The notes under the pieces: generated by a model
The model's database searches: none
What the model was told of the DNA's origin: nothing
Seen by the model: only the letters and a program-made list of their open reading frames with translations
Assembly: GCF_018310535.1 (NCBI RefSeq)
Contig: NZ_CP074102.1
Location: 8,370,001 to 8,434,000 of the forward strand
Reading direction: 5' to 3'
DNA length: 64,000 nt
DNA from: Streptomyces mirabilis
GTDB lineage: Bacteria; Actinomycetota; Actinomycetes; Streptomycetales; Streptomycetaceae
In this document: positions 56,098-64,000 of the stretch, piece by piece
How the letters are laid out: every line of letters starts with the position of its first letter
How positions within the stretch are numbered: position 1 is the stretch's first letter
Position numbers and translations under genes: made by a program

Positions 56098-56924
56098 CGT
56101 GTCTCCCGACGGCAGGTGTTGCGGGTCTCGCCGATCCCCTCGATCCGGGTGACGAGAAGTGATCCGTCCTGCAGATAGCGGGCGGGCTTCCGGGCGTGGC
56201 CGACCCCGCCCGGAGTGCCGGTGGCGATCACGTCGCCGGGCACGAGGGTGACGACCTCGGACAGGTACGCGACCAGTGCGGCCGGGTCGAAGACGAGGTC
56301 ACCGGTGTCGGCCTTCTGGACCGTGTCGCCGTCGACCTCACACGTCAGGTTCAGACCCGCTGCGGAGACCGCGGGGTCGTCGGCGGTCACCAGCCACGGT
56401 CCGATGGGCGTGGTGGCCTCGAAGTTCTTGCCCTGGTCCCACTGGGTGGTGCGGTACTGCCAGTCGCGGGCGGTGACATCGTTGAGCACGGTGTACCCGG
56501 CGATCGCGGCCCGCGCCTGCTCCGTGTCGGCGTGCCGGACCTCGGCACCGATGACGACGCCGAGCTCGGCCTCCCAATCCATCTGCGTGGACGCGGCGGG
56601 CAGGGTCACGTCGTCGTACGCGCCGACCAGCACCCGCGCGAACTTGGAGAACAGCGTCGGGTGCGAGGGGAGTTCGCGGCCCATCTCCAGAATGTGGGTG
56701 CGGTAGTTGAGACCGACGCACACGACCTTCTCCGGCGCGACGACCACGGGGGCGTAGTCCAGGGCGCCTTCGTACGTCTCACCGTCGGCGTCCGCGGCAC
56801 GCGTCGCCCAGTCACTGTGGCGCAGGAAGACCACCAGATCGCTCTCGCCCAGGTCCACCGCCTTGTCGTCATCGATACGGACGGCGCGCGTGGTGCCGTT
56901 GACCCGGATGGTGGCGAGCTTCAC
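56094..56924 (-). CDS. Fumarylpyruvate hydrolase (FAH family)
   Basis: 276 residues of the fumarylacetoacetate hydrolase fold: VCVGLNYRTHILEMG, the metal ligands in QMDWEAELGVVIG, LNDVTARDWQYRTTQWDQGK and GDVIATGTPGGVGHARKPAR. It hydrolyses fumarylpyruvate to fumarate and pyruvate, the last step of the gentisate pathway. Four-base overlaps with both neighbours show translational coupling. Confidence 0.92.
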   Translation of the reverse strand: MKLATIRVNGTTRAVRIDDDKAVDLGESDLVVFLRHSDWATRAADADGETYEGALDYAPVVVAPEKVVCVGLNYRTHILEMGRELPSHPTLFSKFARVLVGAYDDVTLPAASTQMDWEAELGVVIGAEVRHADTEQARAAIAGYTVLNDVTARDWQYRTTQWDQGKNFEATTPIGPWLVTADDPAVSAAGLNLTCEVDGDTVQKADTGDLVFDPAALVAYLSEVVTLVPGDVIATGTPGGVGHARKPARYLQDGSLLVTRIEGIGETRNTCRRETR

Positions 56925-57997
56925 TTGTGTTCTCCTCGGGAGGTACGGGCGAGGCCGAGGGCCTCGTAAACGGGCTCGTCACTGAAACGGAACAGGTCGA
57001 CCTGGGTGCGGGCGGACAGCGAGACCTCGCACCAGGACGGGACCACGAACAGGTCGCCCTTGGCGATCTCGAAGACCTTGTCACCGACCTGGGCGACCGC
57101 CTCGCCCTCGAACACCTGCCAAACCGCGGAGCCGACCGTGCGCACCGGGGTGGTCCGGGTGCCGGCACTCAGGCGGCGCATCTCTGTGCGCATCGTGACC
57201 AGGGCGTCCCTGCCGGTGGTGGGGTTCGAGAAGCGGACTCCGGCGTGCCCGGGCTCGAGCACACCGGGCACACCCTCCAGCTCCAGCTCCAGCTGGGCGG
57301 TCAGAGCGGCGTCGGTGTGCTTCCAGCGGTACGCGTTCAGCGGGGAGTTGGGCTGGTCAGGCCGGCTGATCGGGCGCAGCCCGGGGTGGCCCCACAGTCG
57401 CTGGCCGCGCGAGTGCTCGGGGGTTTCGCGGGTGGAGAGCTCGTCGGGGCCGAACTCGAAGAAGCCGGCGTCCAGCTTGGAGACGAGCGGGATGTCCAGG
57501 CCGTCGAGCCAGGCCATCGGCTCATCGGTGACGTTCTGGTGCTCGTGGAAGGCCCAGCTCGGCGTGAGCAGCAGGTCACCCCGCCGCATCGCCACCGCGT
57601 CCCCGTCGACGTTGGTCCACACGCCCTCGCCTTCGACCACGAACCGGAAGGCTCCCTGGCTGTGCCGGTGCGAGGGTGCGACCTCGCGCGGCCCCAGGTA
57701 CTGGATCGCGGTCCACAGGGTCGGAGTGGCGTAAGGCAGGCCCGGAAGACCGGGGTTGGACAAGGCCATGGCGCGGCGCTCGCCGCCACGCCCCACCGGT
57801 ACGAGCTCTCCGGAGCGCTGCGCGATGGGCAGCAGCTCCGCCCACCGCCACAGGTGCGGAACCGCGGCGGGCTGCGGCACCATCGGCATGAGGCCGTCCA
57901 CCTGGGTCCACAGCGGGATCAGGCCCGCGTCCTCGAAATCCGCGTACAGCTCGTCGAGCAGCTTGCGCTCGGTCTGTTCGTTGGTGGTGTCGGTCAC
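56921..57997 (-). CDS. sdgD: Gentisate 1,2-dioxygenase
   Basis: 358 residues, a bicupin. The iron site in the first barrel is APSHRHSQGAFRFVVEGEG with the third His in TPSWAFHEHQN. The second barrel (VWQVFEGEAVAQVGDKVFEI) lacks the metal residues, as usual in this family. It opens gentisate to maleylpyruvate. The GTG at 57997 is preferred over the one at 58009 because GGAGG lies 6 bases before it. It is the first gene of a six-gene operon read leftwards. Confidence 0.93.
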   Translation of the reverse strand: MTDTTNEQTERKLLDELYADFEDAGLIPLWTQVDGLMPMVPQPAAVPHLWRWAELLPIAQRSGELVPVGRGGERRAMALSNPGLPGLPYATPTLWTAIQYLGPREVAPSHRHSQGAFRFVVEGEGVWTNVDGDAVAMRRGDLLLTPSWAFHEHQNVTDEPMAWLDGLDIPLVSKLDAGFFEFGPDELSTRETPEHSRGQRLWGHPGLRPISRPDQPNSPLNAYRWKHTDAALTAQLELELEGVPGVLEPGHAGVRFSNPTTGRDALVTMRTEMRRLSAGTRTTPVRTVGSAVWQVFEGEAVAQVGDKVFEIAKGDLFVVPSWCEVSLSARTQVDLFRFSDEPVYEALGLARTSRGEHK

Positions 57998-58090
57998 GGA
58001 AACCTCCACGTCGTGTTGTACGGCGACCGCCGGAAGAAGCGCGCATCGTGCCGCGCTGTCCCTGACGTTACGCCGCGTTTTCCTCTCACC

Positions 58091-58114
58091 GGAATCCGTG
58101 AAGGGTAGGATTCC
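58091..58114. promoter_or_regulatory. IclR operator
   Basis: GGAATCC at 58091-58097 and GGATTCC at 58108-58114 are inverted 7-base arms with a 10-base gap, fitting an IclR dimer. The site ends 3 bases before the start codon of the IclR gene and lies about 95 bases before the gentisate dioxygenase start. Confidence 0.65.
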
Positions 58115-58117
58115 TCT

Positions 58118-58891
58118 ATGGAGAATTCAGGCAGTCTTTCGCCGAGCCCTTCGTATCCGGTGAGCGCCGCCGGCAACGCCCTGCGCGTCGTCCGGCTGCT
58201 GCACGAACTCGACGAGCTTCGGGTGATGGATGTTGCCGACCGGCTCGGCGTCGCGCGCTCGACCGCGCACCGGATCCTCGCGATGCTCGTCTTCGAGGGA
58301 TTCGCCGTGCAGGACCGCCACAAGGTGTACCGACCGGGGCCGGCGCTGCAGGCGATCAGGGGAAGCCAGACAGCCCCTCCTCCCGACCTGATCACCATCG
58401 CCCACCCCCACCTGCAACGGCTGGCGGACGCCGTCGGAGAGACGACCCACCTGATGGTGCTCGAGGGCAACGGCAGCCGCTTCCTCGACGGCGTGGAAGG
58501 CCCACAGGCGCTGCGCGTCAGCTACCGCACCGGCACACTCCTGCCCGCCCACGTGACCTCGGGCGGCAAGGCCCTGCTCGCGGCACTGCCGACTGACCGC
58601 CTCCGGGCCCTCTACCCCAACGGGCTCCCCGAGGACCGGGCCAAAGCTCCCAAGGACTTCGAGAGCCTGATGAACGAGCTGGTGTCCGTGCGCCGCCACG
58701 GCTACGCCCTCAATTTTCAGGAGAGCGAGCGCGGAGTGCACGCCGTCGGCGCGTGTGTGCGCGACCGTACGGGCGCCGCCGTAGCTGCCGTGGTCGTGGC
58801 GGCTCCGTCTGTCCGCTGCACCCGCGCAAGGCTCGCTGAACTGTCCCAACCTCTGCTCGCGACCGCGCGGGACATCGGTCAGGGTCTGTGA
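58118..58891 (+). CDS. IclR family regulator of the salicylate operon
   Basis: 257 residues: an N-terminal winged helix (MDVADRLGVARSTAHRILAM) and a C-terminal IclR effector domain (LLPAHVTSGGKALLAALPTD, GYALNFQESERGVHAVGACV). It is divergent from the gentisate dioxygenase gene. No ribosome site precedes the ATG, and the sequence CTCTATGG suggests a leaderless transcript. It probably senses salicylate, gentisate or a CoA ester of them. Confidence 0.9.
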   Translation: MENSGSLSPSPSYPVSAAGNALRVVRLLHELDELRVMDVADRLGVARSTAHRILAMLVFEGFAVQDRHKVYRPGPALQAIRGSQTAPPPDLITIAHPHLQRLADAVGETTHLMVLEGNGSRFLDGVEGPQALRVSYRTGTLLPAHVTSGGKALLAALPTDRLRALYPNGLPEDRAKAPKDFESLMNELVSVRRHGYALNFQESERGVHAVGACVRDRTGAAVAAVVVAAPSVRCTRARLAELSQPLLATARDIGQGL

Positions 58892-59052
58892 ACGGCAGCG
58901 GCGCACGCCACCGTCAAACCGCATGGTGGCGTGCGCCGTAGCGTCTTCGAGGCATGTCGTACGACCTCTGCGAAGGGCATCCCGGTGAAGGCGGCAGCTG
59001 TAGTCGTTCTCCAGAGCGGCCCCGGCGCGCGCCGCCGACTCACCGGCTGGGC

Positions 59053-59260
59053 GCGAACTTCGTTCATCAGCGGGGGTGAGAGTTCGTCGCGGCTGAGCAC
59101 GATCCTTCCTCACCGTGCGAGGACGTTCCGGTCCTTGGAAGGCTTTGAGCACGTTGTCGAGCCGGTGGCAAGGGCGATGGGGATTCGCAGATCACCATCG
59201 GCGATCAGCGTGGTGACACTCTGCGGGACATTGCCCTTGCCGCGGCGCAACCTCCATCTT
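59053..59260 (-). pseudogene. C-terminal remnant of an MDR-type oxidoreductase
   Basis: NVPQSVTTLIADGDLRIPIA resembles the region before the end of quinone-oxidoreductase-type proteins. The continuation LDNVLKAFQGPERPRTVRKD lies in another frame. The rest of 58892-59383 contains no gene I can support. Confidence 0.35.
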
Positions 59261-59383
59261 GGTGCCGCGCCTCGCCCGGGTGGATCCCGGCGGCCGTCCC
59301 CTAGACCTGCACCGGGCTGGGGCCCTTTGACGCCGACCACGTTCCGTACGTCGATGCCCCTACCCGTTCGGCATCGTGGCTCG

Positions 59384-60625
59384 TCACAGTCCCAGAACGC
59401 GCTCGGCGTTGCCGTGCGCGATGCTCGCGAGGTCGGCCGGCGCGTACGGTGCGGAGCGCAGGAATTCCACCGCTGCAGCGCTGGACTCGAACGGGTAGTC
59501 GATGGAGAACAGCACCCGGTCGACACCCACGGCATGGACGGCTCCCAGCAGCGCGGCATGCGACATGACTCCGCTGGTGGTGACGTACACGTTGTTCCGC
59601 AGGTAGTACGAGGGCAGGTGTTGCACCCTGTGCTCGGGGGGCACCTGGTCGTAGCGGCTGTCGAGCCTGGCCATCTGGAACGGCAGCAGCTCGCCCATGT
59701 GGCCCAACATCACCGACGCGCACGGGAACTCGTCGAACACTCCGCCGTAGATCAGCCGGAGCGCATGGGCACCCGTCGTCGCGGTCCATCCCCAGGAGGG
59801 CCCGACCAGCACGGGATACCCGTCGAAGACATGCCAGTTGTCTGCCGGAACGACAGCCGGATGCAGATACAACGTCACACCGAGGCGCTCCAGTTCGGCC
59901 CAGACCGGCCTGAACTGCGGCTCGTCAAGGTAGTGCCCCCGCACATGGTCGTTGTACAGCACGCCCTTGAAACCGAGCTCCGTCACCGTCCGGCGCAGCT
60001 CCACGACCGCGGCCTTGGGATCCTGCAACGGAAGGGTGGCAAAGCCGGCGAAGCGGGTCGGATGGGCGGCGATGGCCTTGGCGAGATAGTCGTTGATCCG
60101 CCGCGCGGCCGCCACGGCCTCCGCGGGATCCTCCATCACTTCCACGCCCGGCGTGGAATACGAGAGGACCTGGACGTCGACGCCGTTGGCGTCCATGTCC
60201 GCCAGCCGCAGCTCGGTCAGATCGTCCAGGCGCCGGAACCACTCCTGCTTGATCGCCTCCGGCACCGCCATGTGCTGACGGATCGCTTCCTCCTGCCGGA
60301 TGGCTCCGGGAACGGAGAACGCCTCTTCCACGGCCACAATGCGCATCTTGTCCTCCGAAGTGTTCCGATGGTCCTTCGAGCGGCCGCCTGCGGGCCGGGG
60401 CGGCGGACCTGACGTCGGGTGCTTGGGGTTGACCCCCTGGGCGCCGGTGACCGCCGTGGAGACACGGCTGCCGGGCGCGGCCTCGGCGGCCCGCGCGGGC
60501 GACCCCGAGACCAGACCGCCGACCATGGCGGCTCCTGAAGCAGCGGCGGTCGCGGCGATGAATCTTCGCCGGGTGCGGGGCTCGGCGGGCGGAGTCACGG
60601 CTTGGAAGGGACGGTCGTCGGGCAT
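59384..60625 (-). CDS. ACMSD-type amidohydrolase (gamma-resorcylate decarboxylase-like) with Tat leader
   Basis: The longest frame has 413 residues: a twin-arginine leader (RTRRRFIAATAAASGAAMVG), a Pro-rich spacer, then the enzyme from MRIVAVEEAFSVPG. The barrel has LYLHPAVVPADNWHVFDG, VMLGHMGELLPFQMARLDSR and the metal-binding Asp in VLFSIDYPFESS. Close relatives decarboxylate 2,6-dihydroxybenzoate and related acids in the cytoplasm. GGAGGA stands 5 bases before the internal ATG at 60346, so a cytoplasmic 320-residue form is very plausible and may be the real product. Confidence 0.82.
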   Translation of the reverse strand: MPDDRPFQAVTPPAEPRTRRRFIAATAAASGAAMVGGLVSGSPARAAEAAPGSRVSTAVTGAQGVNPKHPTSGPPPRPAGGRSKDHRNTSEDKMRIVAVEEAFSVPGAIRQEEAIRQHMAVPEAIKQEWFRRLDDLTELRLADMDANGVDVQVLSYSTPGVEVMEDPAEAVAAARRINDYLAKAIAAHPTRFAGFATLPLQDPKAAVVELRRTVTELGFKGVLYNDHVRGHYLDEPQFRPVWAELERLGVTLYLHPAVVPADNWHVFDGYPVLVGPSWGWTATTGAHALRLIYGGVFDEFPCASVMLGHMGELLPFQMARLDSRYDQVPPEHRVQHLPSYYLRNNVYVTTSGVMSHAALLGAVHAVGVDRVLFSIDYPFESSAAAVEFLRSAPYAPADLASIAHGNAERVLGL

Positions 60626-60846
60626 GTCCACTCTCCATCGAGGGCGCGCGGGTGATTGCCGGGGTCCTGTCAATGGCTGTTGCGCTCCGCGAGGGTGCGC
60701 GTCGTTCGCGAGCGGTCCGACGGCCCTTCCAGCCGCGGCCGCTGAAGGCATGGCGTCAGTCAGGGGGTTGGTCGTGACCGGCTGGTCCTGGTCGGCTCTC
60801 AGAGTCGGCGAGCCGCGTCCGGCGACAGGGTCCGACTGTGAGTGCA

Positions 60847-60875
60847 CTCTTTCGGGCTGGACCAGCCCGAAAGAG
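60847..60875. repeat. Perfect 14-base inverted repeat
   Basis: CTCTTTCGGGCTGG and CCAGCCCGAAAGAG flank a single A. With such a short centre it could be an operator or, with the loop opened, a terminator hairpin. It lies about 220 bases upstream of the amidohydrolase start. Confidence 0.5.
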
Positions 60876-61011
60876 GTCAGGCTGTTTCTCGGTAAGTCGC
60901 TGATGCTCATTCCTGCGTGCCACCTGACCATCAGCGTCTGAGCAGAGGCGGTGTTGGCTCATGCCGCTACAGAGCGCTCCTGCGTGGCGTGGGACTGCCG
61001 TCGTCCCTCTC

Positions 61012-61040
61012 TTGAACTGGAGCCAAGCTAGTTCTAGGGT
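61012..61040 (+). promoter_or_regulatory. Promoter-like element with internal dyad
   Basis: TTGAAC (61012-61017) and TAGGGT (61035-61040) are spaced 17 bases apart, a good vegetative promoter. The spacer includes an imperfect dyad (GAACTGGAGC ... GCTAGTTC) such as MerR-type regulators use. It reads towards the zinc dehydrogenase at 61326. Confidence 0.45.
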
Positions 61041-61325
61041 ACTTTCCAGTCAAGGCCAGCAAGGAAGCTGCGTAGGCTCGTCTTTTTCTCATGACCCGTA
61101 GTCAAGAATGTGGGCGGGCTGTCAACGTGTGGCGGCTGCCGATGTGGCTGCGTCGGGGTGTCGAGCGTCGGGTGCGTCGGACTCGGTCGCTGTTGCGTTC
61201 GTGGTCCGGCCCTGGTGAGCCGCCTGGCCGGGATCCGTTCGCTCACGGTGTCGCCGGGTCGGATGAGGTGCGGGCGGCTGTGTGGAGCCTGCGGTGAATT
61301 GCGTAACGATCTGAAGGAACGTGAA

Positions 61326-62390
61326 GTGGTACAGACCATGATGGCGGTCCGCCTGTTCGAACACGGCGGCCCCGAGGTGCTCCAGTACATCGAGACGCCG
61401 ATTCCCGAGGTCGGCCCGGACGACGTCTTGATGCGCGTGCACGCCACGGCCGTCAACAGCTGGGACCTGCGCTACCGCTCGGGCAACCTGCCGCAGCCTC
61501 TCCCGGGACGCCCGTCGTGGCCCCTGCCGTTCCAGCTCGGCCGGGACGCGGCCGGTGAAATCGTCGCCACTGGCGAGAACGTCACCCGCTGGCGCCCCGG
61601 CGACAGGGCGGTACAGCTCCCGCACCCCCCGTGCCGCAACTGCGCCCTGTGCCTACGCGGACTCGAAAACCTGTGCATCGACACCGCCTACCCAGGACAC
61701 CAGGTCTTCGGCGGATACGCCCAGTACGTCGCCCGCCGTCAGGACGCCATCCTGGCCATCCCCGACGGCGTCGACTACGAGACAGCCGCAGCCACCATGT
61801 GGACCTACACCACCCCCCTCAACTGCGCGCGCCAAGCACCCGTCGGCCCCGGCGACACTGTGGTCATCACCGGCGCCAGCGGCGGAATGGCCATCGCCTG
61901 CGCACAACTGGCAAAACTGAGCGGAGCCACCGTCATCGGCACCACCACCAAGCCGGACCACGACGAAGCGCTCACCAAGCTCGGCTACGACCACATCGTG
62001 CACTCCACCGATCCCCGACTGCCCGCACAGGTACGGGAGCTGACCCACGGCCTGGGCGCCGACGCCGTCTGGGACTGCGTCGGCGGCAACGACTTCTTCC
62101 AGCTCTCCCTCGCCTGCACACGGCTCGGCGGCACCGTCATCGTCCTGGGCACACCGACCGACCAGGGATCCCGCCTCGAACTGGACGCACTCGCCCTCAT
62201 CGGCCAGCAGGTGACCATCGCCAGCGTCCGCGGCGCCACCCTGCGCGACCAGCAACTATGCCTTCAACTGCTGGCAGACAAAAAGATCACCCCGATCATC
62301 GACCGCGCCTACCCCCTTGAACAAGCCGCCGAAGCCCACACCTACCTCGAAAGCCACCGACAGACCGGCAAAGTACTCCTCCTGCCCTAA
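61326..62390 (+). CDS. Zinc-binding dehydrogenase
   Basis: 354 residues of the medium-chain dehydrogenase family. The N-terminal domain (HATAVNSWDLRYRSGNLPQP) has Ser/Trp/Asp where CGxD would be, but a full structural zinc loop is present (CRNCALCLRGLENLC). The cofactor site is VITGASGGMAIACAQLAKLS, and the C-terminus ends AHTYLESHRQTGKVLLLP. The GTG at 61326 has AAGGA 7 bases upstream; ATG codons at 61338 and 61341 are alternatives. It is probably an oxidoreductase for an alcohol, quinone or enoyl compound. Confidence 0.88.
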   Translation: MVQTMMAVRLFEHGGPEVLQYIETPIPEVGPDDVLMRVHATAVNSWDLRYRSGNLPQPLPGRPSWPLPFQLGRDAAGEIVATGENVTRWRPGDRAVQLPHPPCRNCALCLRGLENLCIDTAYPGHQVFGGYAQYVARRQDAILAIPDGVDYETAAATMWTYTTPLNCARQAPVGPGDTVVITGASGGMAIACAQLAKLSGATVIGTTTKPDHDEALTKLGYDHIVHSTDPRLPAQVRELTHGLGADAVWDCVGGNDFFQLSLACTRLGGTVIVLGTPTDQGSRLELDALALIGQQVTIASVRGATLRDQQLCLQLLADKKITPIIDRAYPLEQAAEAHTYLESHRQTGKVLLLP

Positions 62391-62645
62391 CGATCACTGA
62401 CGAGGTGAAGGCGGCAGAACCCTGCCAGAGGTCGGTGGGACCGCTGTGGTAGTCCCACTTGTACGCGTCCTGCTCGGTGACCGAGAGCTTGTCGACCCAC
62501 CCCGGACCTGCGGGCCGGGGAGCCGGCTCACAGCGGGTGATGTCTCCTTGAACAGCGACGCCCAAGCCGCCATGTGCCCTCGGCGAATCCGGAATCCGCC
62601 CCCCTTCTCTCTCCCCTCTTCCCTCCACGATTGAGGAACGCGTTC
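62391..62645. other. Spacer with a minus-strand gene remnant
   Basis: On the minus strand, WVDKLSVTEQDAYKWDYHSG and PTDLWQGSAAF look like the end of a real protein, but no start or body is present. The family is not recognised. Confidence 0.3.
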
Positions 62646-63590
62646 ATGCGCATCGACACGCACGCGCACGTCTACCCCAGCGACTACCTGGACTTCCTGG
62701 CCGACTCGGGCGTCACCACCACCGGCGGCCAGCGTGGGCTCGGGGCCGACGACACCGACAAGGAACTCGAGGCCCGCTTCTCCCTGATGGACCGGGCCGG
62801 TGTGGACCGGCAGGTGATCTCCGCCTCGCCGCTGACGGGCGCCCTGCCGGATCCGGATCGGGCCGCTGCCGCCGCGCGCCTGATCAACGACCGGTACGTC
62901 GCCCTGGTGGACCGCCACCCCGACCGCTTCCTGGCCTTCGTCGTGCTTCCTCTGCCGCACGTCGACGCGGCCCTGGCGGAACTCGACCGCGTCCTCGACG
63001 CGCCGGGGGTGGTGGGCGTGGCCCTGACCACCTCGGCCGCGGGCCGGGCGCTGACCGACCCGGCCTTCGCGCCGGTGTGGCAGGAACTCGACCGCCGCGG
63101 CACCGTGATGTACCTCCACCCCGCCGGCGACGGCGTCGCCTCCCCGCAGATCATTGACCACCACCTCACCTGGATGGTCGGCGCGCCCGTGGAGGACACC
63201 GTCGTAGCGGCCCAGCTCATCACCCGTGGCTTTGTGACGCGCTACCCCCATGTGCGCATCCTCAACTCCCATTTCGGAGGGGCGTTGCCCATGCTGCTGG
63301 AGCGGTGGGACAACCTTGCCCACTTCGAGGCACCTGAGGCCCCCCTCCCGCCGAGCCAGGCGGCGCGCCGAATGTGGTACGACACCGTTGCCCACAGTTC
63401 CCAGACGGCGCTGCGGGCCGCGGTCCAGGCCGTTGGCGCGGACCGACTCGTCCTCGGCAGCGACTTCCCGTACCAGGGCGGCGAGCACTACCTCGACACT
63501 GTCGCCTACATCGAACGGGCAGGTCTCGACGCAGAGGACACCCAGGGCATCCTGGCCGGCAACGCCGAAGCGCTTCTGGGACTGGCCTGA
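62646..63590 (+). CDS. Amidohydrolase of the ACMSD type
   Basis: 314 residues of the metal-dependent barrel: MRIDTHAHVYPSDYLDFLAD with the HxH metal motif, MYLHPAGDGVASPQII, ILNSHFGGALPMLLERWDNL with the barrel His, and LVLGSDFPYQGGEHYLDTVA with the Asp. It belongs with aromatic-acid decarboxylases (ACMSD/5-carboxyvanillate type). GAGGAAC lies before the ATG. It is the third such enzyme in the proposed island and the last complete gene before the right-hand repeats. Confidence 0.87.
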   Translation: MRIDTHAHVYPSDYLDFLADSGVTTTGGQRGLGADDTDKELEARFSLMDRAGVDRQVISASPLTGALPDPDRAAAAARLINDRYVALVDRHPDRFLAFVVLPLPHVDAALAELDRVLDAPGVVGVALTTSAAGRALTDPAFAPVWQELDRRGTVMYLHPAGDGVASPQIIDHHLTWMVGAPVEDTVVAAQLITRGFVTRYPHVRILNSHFGGALPMLLERWDNLAHFEAPEAPLPPSQAARRMWYDTVAHSSQTALRAAVQAVGADRLVLGSDFPYQGGEHYLDTVAYIERAGLDAEDTQGILAGNAEALLGLA

Positions 63591-63793
63591 TCATCGGGGT
63601 GCGCTGACGAGACCATCCGTGGCCGACAGGACAGCGGTGCGACGGATCGCCGGCACACACTGCCTGGCACCTTCTTCGTGACCAGCGGTATCGGGACCTG
63701 AAGTCCGTCGGCCGCACACGGGGGAGCCTCACGCCCGGAGGACAGCTGGATCTCCTACTCCAGCGACACGCCTTGTGACCTGCGCTGTACCAA

Positions 63794-63994
63794 AGTGCCA
63801 ACTATCTCTCTGATTCCGTACCTCCAATCGCTGAACCTAGTTGGCATCGGTGCAGGTCACGAATGTTGCCTGGTGCCAACTAGCGATCCTTGTCACAGTG
63901 ATGTCACTACCGACGCTAGTTGTCACATACCGAGGCTGGTTGGCACTAGGTGGGATCGAGATGGCGGCTGAGCGGTGACACGACAGTTGGCACT
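63794..63994. repeat. Right TTGGCAC repeat cluster (proposed island end)
   Basis: At least six copies of TAGTTGGCACT or close variants occur in both orientations: 63794-63804 (minus), 63838-63847, 63873-63882 (minus), 63917-63926 (TAGTTGTCAC), 63937-63947 and 63985-63994. The minus-strand copy at 63873 is preceded, reading inward, by ACTGTGACAAGGAT, which matches the left end at 16729. Multiple arm-like sites of this kind suit a site-specific recombinase or transposase. There is no coding sequence in 63591-64000. Confidence 0.6.
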
Positions 63995-64000
63995 CTGCGA

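Larger units (their letters stand above)
60626..61325. other. Intergenic region with regulatory-looking repeats
   Basis: No supportable gene. It holds a 29-base palindrome at 60847-60875 and a promoter-like element at 61012-61040. Short frames such as the one starting at 61091 have no recognised product. Confidence 0.5.

Noticed and set aside
61091..61297. Short Arg-rich open frame upstream of the zinc dehydrogenase
   Set aside because: Arg-rich composition typical of spurious GC-rich frames, with no ribosome site and no family resemblance.
63591..64000. CRISPR array suggested by repeated TAGTTGGCAC
   Set aside because: The repeats are short, occur in both orientations and have irregular spacing, unlike CRISPR repeats. 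They fit recombinase-type sites better.

Overview
The window is high-GC DNA (roughly 70 percent) with GTG starts, mycothiol-dependent chemistry, twin-arginine leaders, an LAXTG sortase signal and DUF6479. All of this fits a Streptomyces chromosome. No rRNA, tRNA or CRISPR array was seen.

Left part (1-16.7 kb, core-like). An inositol catabolic set comes first: iolB, iolD, mmsA and a GntR regulator. A secreted, sortase-anchored alginate-lyase-like protein follows, then a lone TnpB element. Next is a divergent Gfo/Idh oxidoreductase and LacI pair with two visible operators. Then come a DJ-1/PfpI protein, a SnoaL-like protein, a 230-bp miniature inverted-repeat element lying between two convergent genes, a Cys-rich four-helix protein, an IS200/IS605 element flanked by gene fragments, and an acyl-CoA dehydrogenase with a KstR-type box.

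Right part (about 16.73-63.99 kb, accessory). This stretch starts a few bases after the acyl-CoA dehydrogenase stop with TAGTTGGCAC repeats. It ends in a cluster of the same repeats, and the two ends share an inverted end sequence, so I propose a mobile or integrated island of about 47 kb. It holds: (a) 17-31 kb, redox and electrophile-defence genes (aldo/keto reductase, quinone-oxidoreductase types, zinc alcohol dehydrogenase, cupin, carboxymuconolactone-decarboxylase type, DJ-1, NTF2-like) with three paralogous XRE/MmyB-type regulators and a recurring operator-like motif GGAAGAATCCTTCCCCC; (b) 31-37 kb, SDR/TetR/oxidoreductase and MarR/SDR divergent units and an aldehyde dehydrogenase; (c) 37-40 kb, truncated regulators; (d) 40-46 kb, an uncharacterised aromatic-type set (FAD monooxygenase, methyltransferase fold, bicupin, zinc alcohol dehydrogenase, NmrA-like); (e) 47-50 kb, a TetR gene with three tandem operators facing an alpha/beta hydrolase and an ABM-domain protein; (f) 50-59 kb, a complete, translationally coupled salicylate-to-gentisate operon (AMP ligase, NDP-forming CoA ligase, salicylyl-CoA 5-hydroxylase, maleylpyruvate isomerase, fumarylpyruvate hydrolase, gentisate dioxygenase) with a divergent IclR regulator; (g) 59-64 kb, two more ACMSD-type amidohydrolases and a zinc dehydrogenase.

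The island also carries many decayed genes: fragments of pcaD, an alcohol dehydrogenase, oxidoreductase tails, NmrA, TetR, SnoaL, a response regulator and an amidohydrolase/TetR chimera. It therefore looks like a catabolic region that has been rebuilt many times. Function calls rest on motif and family recognition by eye; no database search was run.
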